A DNA stretch of 64,000 nt, from the NCBI GenBank assembly GCA_003013855.2, contig PVNU02002348.1, positions 62,001-126,000 of the forward strand, written 5' to 3'. The position numbers and the translations under genes are program-made. How positions within the stretch are numbered: position 1 is the first letter of the stretch; each line of letters begins with the position of its first letter. A model generated the notes under the pieces. That model was not told where the DNA came from. It saw nothing but the letters and a program-made list of their open reading frames with translations, and searched no databases. Positions 59,363-64,000 of the stretch are shown in pieces. This DNA comes from Liriodendron chinense (lineage: Eukaryota > Streptophyta > Magnoliopsida > Magnoliales > Magnoliaceae).

Positions 59363-60699
59363 TGTTGAGCTCTTAATTGTGCATATTCTAACCCCAATTC
59401 ATCACTCATAATGCAAGGTTTTCATAATTTAAAGACTAATCTAATAAATGATTTTATGATTGTAGGAATGAGAGGGACTTCACCCAATAAGAGACCAAAA
59501 GGATCTATTTAAAGCCTTGGATGAAAACCCAAGGTGGGCCGAAGAAAGAAGGAAGCAGAGAAAGAAGAAAAGAAGAAAGAAATGAAGAAACATAGGGCAA
59601 GACCGGTCCAGACCAGTCGACCATGCGTTCAAACAACAGACTTTCCTATTCTGTTCCGGATTTCTCTGCGCACTGCGTAACCTTACATAAATTCTGAAAG
59701 ATTCCGACGTTGTGGGATTCCCCACTATAAAAGGACACCTACGGATCATTCCTAAGGCATCGAAGGATGGATTAAGCACGGTGGGAGACGGCGGAAGTGG
59801 ATTTCGGAGTTCCACAACTTGTCCTAGTTTGTTTGCTATTTTTATGTTTTCTTTAGTTTGTTTCATGTTTCCTTGGATCATGAACGGATAAACCTCTTAG
59901 CTAAGGCTAAGAGGTGAAGCTTATAGTGAATCTAAGATGTTTCAATTCGTTTAAGTTGGTTGTAAGTTGGATTTCAAGTTCAAGAACAATGGTTTGAAAT
60001 TTAATTCAAGTACTAAAGTAGTTTTTCTTAGTCTTATGATGACTCATGGATGTTTGGAAGAATTACTTGAGTTCTTAATTGTTGTGTGTTAGTCTAGACC
60101 TGTATGATCTGAGGAATCGGAATACGCTCTAGATTTATGATCTTCATGTGGGAACTTCCTACCAAAGTTCTATTTTTCTGGATTTCTAAACTATGTGAGA
60201 CTGTGTATGTGGTTTGAATCAAGTTCAAATCATGATCTAGTTTTGTCTTGTGACAGGATTTAATGATGGTTATGATTGTGATTTTAGCCTATTGGAATTG
60301 GGACTGACCTATGCAATTGAGTATGCTCGTCCTAGCTTGCATTGAGTGAACCATATATGTTAATCTTACATATGACAGATGGATTGGTTTAACTATTTTA
60401 TCATCCGACTAGATAGATCTTAATTTCGATTCTAGTTGAGAAAGTGAGAAACCACAATGGATTGAGCATCAAGGATTGCTACAAGTGGATCCTTAAACCC
60501 CTAGTTCATTTTTATTAATTGATTACTTCAGTTTAGTTCAAAATTGTTATTTACATCAATCTTCTTAAAATCTGGTTGTTAGCTTGTCAATAGATACTAT
60601 TGGAAGTATTTGTGAATTCCAACATAAGTCCCTGTGGATCGATCTAGGTCTTACCGAGTTTATTATTACATCGCAACCCTACACTTGGGGAAGCGAACA
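59363..60699 (+). repeat. Element F 3' LTR (1337 bp)
   Basis: It runs TGTTGAGCTCTTAATTG to GGGGAAGCGAACA. TATA box 59726-59732, U5 motif 60630-60658. The next five bases repeat the left flank GTCGG. Confidence 0.95.
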
Positions 60700-61023
60700 G
60701 TCGGCTGCGTAATAGAGCTTCTTCTACAAGCTCCGAAATTTACTCAGCAAAGCGCAATGTTTGTGGGATTTCTCGAAGTTTCTTCGCACCAAGGGCTCCT
60801 ATTAACGTCAGATTTTGTAATAGGATCCTCCGGTTGTTCACCTTCTCTCCAGCAGGGATTTCCTCCGATAGATCTGTAAAAAGACAGAAAGCAACTTAGG
60901 GTGGCTGGTGTCCAGCCGTTAGCCCTCCGATGCTTAAATCAGGCAAAGCAAGAAGAAGAAAAACCAGGCAAAAGCGGGCCAGAGATTGAATATTGTGTAC
61001 CTTTCTCTTAATGGAATCATCCC

Positions 61024-61031
61024 TTTATATA
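61024..61031 (-). promoter_or_regulatory. TATA box of the element G LTR
   Basis: The plus strand TTTATATA is TATATAAA on the minus strand, within CTATATAAAGGGA. Confidence 0.7.
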
Positions 61032-61243
61032 GATCTGAAGCGATCCAATCTGTTACGTAAGATATCGAGATCCCGCTGATTTAGTGGGATAAGATCCTTA
61101 TCCTTAGAGGCGAGATCTAACCCAATTACTTATTTCGGCAATCACGTTCCTTGATAGCAATCCCTTGAGATTCGGAACCACGAGAAGATAAGCCCAAAAT
61201 CAACCTATACAGGCTGCTGGTAGGCGTAGTAGTAGCGCTGATT

Positions 61244-61415
61244 GCTCATATTGAGCTGGAAGCCGTAGTTGGAGTCATAGCCAGCGAAGAGGAAGGAGAC
61301 GCCGAAGGGGCGGAGACCACCGACCACCGAACTGGGTGTAACCCTACTTGGTGTCATAGAGGGATTGGACAAGCTGCTCGACGGGAATGGGGTGCTGGTA
61401 CTGAAGGCTAAGGGA
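61244..61415 (-). pseudogene. Fragment of a 20S proteasome alpha-4 (PAC1/PSMA4-type) gene captured in the LTR
   Basis: The minus strand encodes LQYQHPIPVEQLVQSLYDTK, then a TAG, GYTQFGG, a 7-bp duplication (CGGTGGT) shifting the frame, then LRPFGVSFLFAGYDSNYGFQL and NMS. This is the central stretch of proteasome alpha subunit type 4, which forms part of the outer ring of the 20S core. Only about 55 residues are present. The TAG stands where the family has CAG (Gln). It lies in U3, upstream of the LTR's own TATA box, on the same strand. A captured exon is likelier than an independent pseudogene. Confidence 0.85.
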
Positions 61416-61765
61416 TGTCGCCACAGAAAAAACTGTTCGCATGTTGGAAGATGGTCGCGAGTCCAAGTGCTCGCTCATTCAGATGTAACACTTTTCAATG
61501 ACTTGTGAGAAGGTCTGCTCGCAGATCGAGAAGGGAATCTCTGCTTTGCTTCATCTGACTATCAGCTATGGGAGCTCGAAGCCTTGCGAATAGGTGCTCC
61601 GTATTTATCCATCCTGCGACTCTCGAGCAGATGATCTCGAGAGTCGAATGGGCACTTCCGTATTTACCCGATCTGCGACTCTTGATCAGATGATCTCGAG
61701 AGCCAAATGGGCGTCCGTGTAAAATCTTAATGGCTGAGTTGATCTCCATTATTTTGCCTATAACA

Positions 61766-61780
61766 GATGCCCCCCAAGTC
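61766..61780 (-). promoter_or_regulatory. Polypurine tract of element G
   Basis: The plus strand GATGCCCCCCAAGTC is GACTTGGGGGGCATC on the minus strand, directly before the LTR start TGTTATAGG. It fixes the strand and the 3' LTR identity. Confidence 0.75.
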
Positions 61781-61919
61781 CTTGCCGCCAAGAATTCGTA
61801 AGGGAAGGACTTAGCTCACCATCACACATAACCGCCAACTGCCTTCATCGAGAACGGAACCTCACATGATGGGCTGGAATTAATGAGCGCCAGCTTTCCG
61901 CAGCCTTTTCGCAGACAGA

Positions 61920-62070
61920 AAATGTAAGGGGCGCTTGCCACGTGTCAGGGGAGTTAATGGGCGTGCCTGCTCGAGTGCTGCGCCAAAGGAGGGGCTGCCA
62001 CGTACCATCAGATGCGGCGGAATGATTGCCTATAAATATAGGGAGTCCGCCATTTCTCTGGTTTTCTACA
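61920..62070 (+). promoter_or_regulatory. Promoter of the gene at 62230 (G-box, TATA)
   Basis: A CACGTG G-box at 61939-61944, a second CCACGT at 61998-62003 and a TATAAATA box at 62031-62038 line up upstream of the gene's first ATG. A 5' untranslated part of about 165 nt, rich in pyrimidine, would follow. It drives the strand opposite to element G. Confidence 0.65.
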
Positions 62071-62229
62071 GAAGATTTTCGAAAGGAATTAGCAGTCATC
62101 CCTTTTCCTATCATTCTCCTTCCTCCGGTGCTCCCCTTCCTTCTTTCTTCCTTCGGTGTTCCTCTTTCCTCTCTTTTTCTGTTACCTGGGTACATTTCCT
62201 TTTCTCTTTTTCTTCTTTTTAATCTTCTC

Positions 62230-64000
62230 ATGGCTGGAAACTCTGACGAGACCACCGTCCCTCTAGGTGATGCCACTCCGGAATCCTCTGCTTCTAGCAG
62301 TGCGAGGGTTCCTGCAGGGAGATACACAGCAGCCGGATATCCTTCTGTTTTATCAGAGGACCGGCTGGCTGAGTTACGGGAGAGATACCTGATCCCCGAC
62401 TCAGTCACTCTCCGACTGCCCGGAGATTGAGAGACACCAGACTCCCCTCCCCCAGGATGCGTAGCTTTTTATGAGTACCAGCTCATCCTGGGGGTACGCC
62501 TCCCCCTCCATCCCTTCATACGCGACGTTCTCCGGTGTTACAAGATTGCCCCCGGGCAACTCATCGTGAACGGATGGAGGGTAGTCCTTGGCTCCTTTGC
62601 CCTCTGGGCTCAGGCCGGCAACGGGGAACTTACAGCGGAGGAGTTCGTTCGTATGTTCCGTCTAAAGAAAGCACCCTCTAGCGAAGGCTGGTATTACCTG
62701 TGCTACTGGCACCGGGATAACTTCGTGCTGGGGAAACCCTCCTCGAACTATCCCGGCTAGAGGAAACGGTGGTTCTACGCTTCCGGGAACTGGGAGTCTG
62801 CTTCCTCCAGAGGTCCAGGGGTTACCTGTTTTTTCTGTGAAGGTAGGCACAATCTCACATTGTGCAGTTTTCTTCAATTAAGATTTTAGGGTTTTACTTC
62901 ATTCTTTGTCCCTTGTTTGTGCTCGCAGGTATCCCGGCCTTGAGAAAACCAAATTTGAAGGGAGGGATCAACGAGAAAATAGTCAAGGTGTACAAGGTGC
63001 CTGTTGGTGATAGGCACATCGAGGCTTGCTTGTCTCCCTCGCGACTTGCAGCAGCGGGCCTAATATTCAGAGGAGAAGCCGAGATGACGAAGGCCGGGGA
63101 GAAGAGGGGTCTGCTGCCCCGACTGAAGGGCACAAACTCCAAAAGGCAGAAGAGAACACCTGTCGAACCATCTCAACCACCCATCCGTAAGGGTAGCGAT
63201 CAACCTGCCCCTCTCGTGAGCACGACGGGGGCTCCGGCAGGGCCCAATATTCCCTCACTGGTGGTCGCACCTGGACCGCCAGTGATTAACATTGTTGACA
63301 ATTCCCCGGATGGGGCGGGGTCCAGCCGCCCCCCAGCTGAAGAGGCTCGAGAGCAAATAGAGCCTCGAGAGCCGGCTCCTGCTCGCAAACTGATCCCTGC
63401 TGCCGAGCAGGGACCTGCTCGCGAGTCGATGCCCCCACCTCGCGAGCCGGCTGGGTTGGTCGTTGCCCAACCATCTGGGAGTGGGACATATTCTATCCCC
63501 CGCCACCTCCATCCAATATGTAAATTCTTGTTCGAGAACGTCCCCCCCCAAACCTTCGGCTCTCTTCCCGAGCCAAGCCCTGAGAACCTTTTCCTCGAAG
63601 CGGGGGTGAGGATGGTTCAGGTAAGACCTTGCCAAGGCCTGCTTTAATCTGTTGTTACGTTCCAGAATACTCTCTCACATTTTCCATTACTTTTACAGGG
63701 CTTAGATCTTATCCTGCGAACGAGGCGTGATATCGTTGCCGCCCGTCGTGTGATAGATGAAGCTGAGGGGAAGAGAACTGCCTTGGAGAAGGCAGTTCAA
63801 GGAAGGGATCAACTCCTCAAGTCCTGTAAGGAAGTGATCTCTAAGAGAGATGAGGAGATCAAGATCCTCATAGAGAAAGTCCAAGTTTTGACCGAGAGGT
63901 ATCAAGCTTTGGACTCTAAGTTCGCAAAGCTCGCCGACTTGAAGGAGAAGGCGGAGAGAGAGAAGGATATCTTTCGCCAAGACAAGATCTCATTGGAGGA
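62230..64000 (+). pseudogene. Intron-containing 'putative gypsy type transposon' (Transposase_28-like) gene, antisense to element G, two premature stops
   Basis: Exons are 62230-62842, 62929-63620 and 63699 to beyond the window. Both introns (86 and 78 bp) have GT...AG ends and keep the frame across the joins. The start is MAGNSDETTVPLGD. The domain (RLAELRERYLIPDSVTLRLPG, FYEYQLILGVRLPLHPFIRDVL, NGWRVVLGSFALW, RMFRLKKAPSSEGWYYL) resembles PF04195. A Pro/Ala/Glu-rich linker and a coiled coil (EGKRTALEKAVQGRDQLL onward) follow. TGA at codon 67 and TAG at codon 177 are in frame, the second where the family usually has Trp. Function is unknown. Antisense ORFs of this kind occur beside the 3' LTR in Tat elements, which fits its position. 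Confidence 0.78.

Larger units (their letters stand above)
45036..60699 (+). mobile_element. Element F: complete Athila-like retrotransposon with nested S5, TSD GTCGG
   Basis: LTRs of 1338 and 1337 bp, a tRNA-Asp primer site, gag, pol and a polypurine tract are present. GTCGG flanks both sides (45031-45035 and 60700-60704). S5 (48891-54671) lies within it, so the element itself is about 9.9 kb. Many stops and frameshifts occur. It shares stop codon 54 of gag with element B. Confidence 0.95.
44652..60756 (+). repeat. LTR E, Athila-like, split by element F and cut by element G
   Basis: It starts TATTAAGCTCTTAAATG, a decayed form of TGTTGAGCTC. The palindrome cluster lies at 44895-45035. Element F interrupts it inside GACCGGTCGG. 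After F it resumes at 60705 (CTGCGTAATAGAGCTT, matching CTGCGTAACTATGC in B) and stops near 60756, where a minus-strand Tat-like LTR begins. Its TATA box and U5 are not in the window. Confidence 0.72.
60757..61765 (-). repeat. Tat-like LTR of element G (about 1 kb), minus strand
   Basis: On the minus strand it starts TGTTATAGGCAAAATAATGG (61765) directly after a purine tract with GGGGGG, as a 3' LTR does. A TATATAAA box (61031-61024) and the phrase CATCGGAGGGCTAACGGC follow, of the kind seen in Tat-lineage LTRs. The other end is most likely ...CCCACAAACA at 60757, giving TGTT/AACA ends. That boundary is tentative, and the matching LTR lies outside the window. Confidence 0.68.

Noticed and set aside
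60634..60879. 81-codon plus-strand ORF across the F/E/G junctions
   Set aside because: It spans the end of the F LTR, the LTR E remnant and the element G LTR, so it is a chance frame.

Overview
This window is plant nuclear DNA made almost entirely of nested LTR retrotransposons. I find no intact host gene, no tRNA or rRNA gene and nothing bacterial. The primer-binding sites match the 3' end of plant tRNA-Asp, the pol proteins are of the Athila type (Ty3/gypsy), and two splice-consistent introns lie in one gene near the right edge. These point to an angiosperm with a large, repeat-rich genome. The GGGCCCACC-type module at 49.8-51.9 kb recalls repeats I associate with magnoliids and some monocots, but that is a weak guess.

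Left part (1-15.8 kb). There is a partial LTR (1-708), a solo LTR with CTAAG target-site duplications (948-2284), and a complete but decayed Athila-like element on the minus strand (element A, 2527-12460, TSD CTAAA). After these come the gag remnant of a Ty1/copia element (12.6-13.8 kb, minus) and about 2 kb of non-coding DNA.

Middle (15.8-23.8 kb). A Tat-lineage pol fragment (plus strand, with a second RNase H) is joined abruptly at 17950/17951 to a chromovirus integrase fragment (minus strand). Then comes an old LTR fragment (from 19045) split by a solo LTR (S2, 19301-23577), which is itself split by a 2.7-kb solo LTR of another family (S3, 19853-22595, TSD TTCGT).

Right part (23.8-64 kb) is one nest. 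Element D (Athila-like, minus, starts 23782) carries element B (24654-34975, plus, TSD ACTTG) in its 3' LTR, a 3.8-kb LTR-like insert (S4, 38895-42733, TSD ATAGG) in its RT gene, and LTR E (from 44652) in gag. LTR E is split by element F (45036-60699, plus, TSD GTCGG), whose gag/protease boundary is split by a 5.8-kb LTR-like insert (S5, 48891-54671, TSD GTCCA). LTR E is also cut at about 60757 by a minus-strand Tat-like element (G) that runs off the window. G has a proteasome-subunit gene fragment inside its LTR. On the opposite strand beside that LTR is an intron-containing gene of the 'putative gypsy type transposon' family.

How the parts work. A, B, D and F encode the usual series gag - protease - reverse transcriptase - RNase H - integrase without an envelope-like gene, and all are broken by frameshifts and mostly C-to-T-type stop codons. 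Their LTRs carry a TATA box preceded by a cluster of short palindromes (GACCGGTC or related). They end in a conserved U5 hairpin whose sequence is nearly complementary to the T-arm of tRNA-Asp, the inferred primer. That U5 motif, the captured proteasome fragment and the gene antisense to element G are the observations most worth following up.
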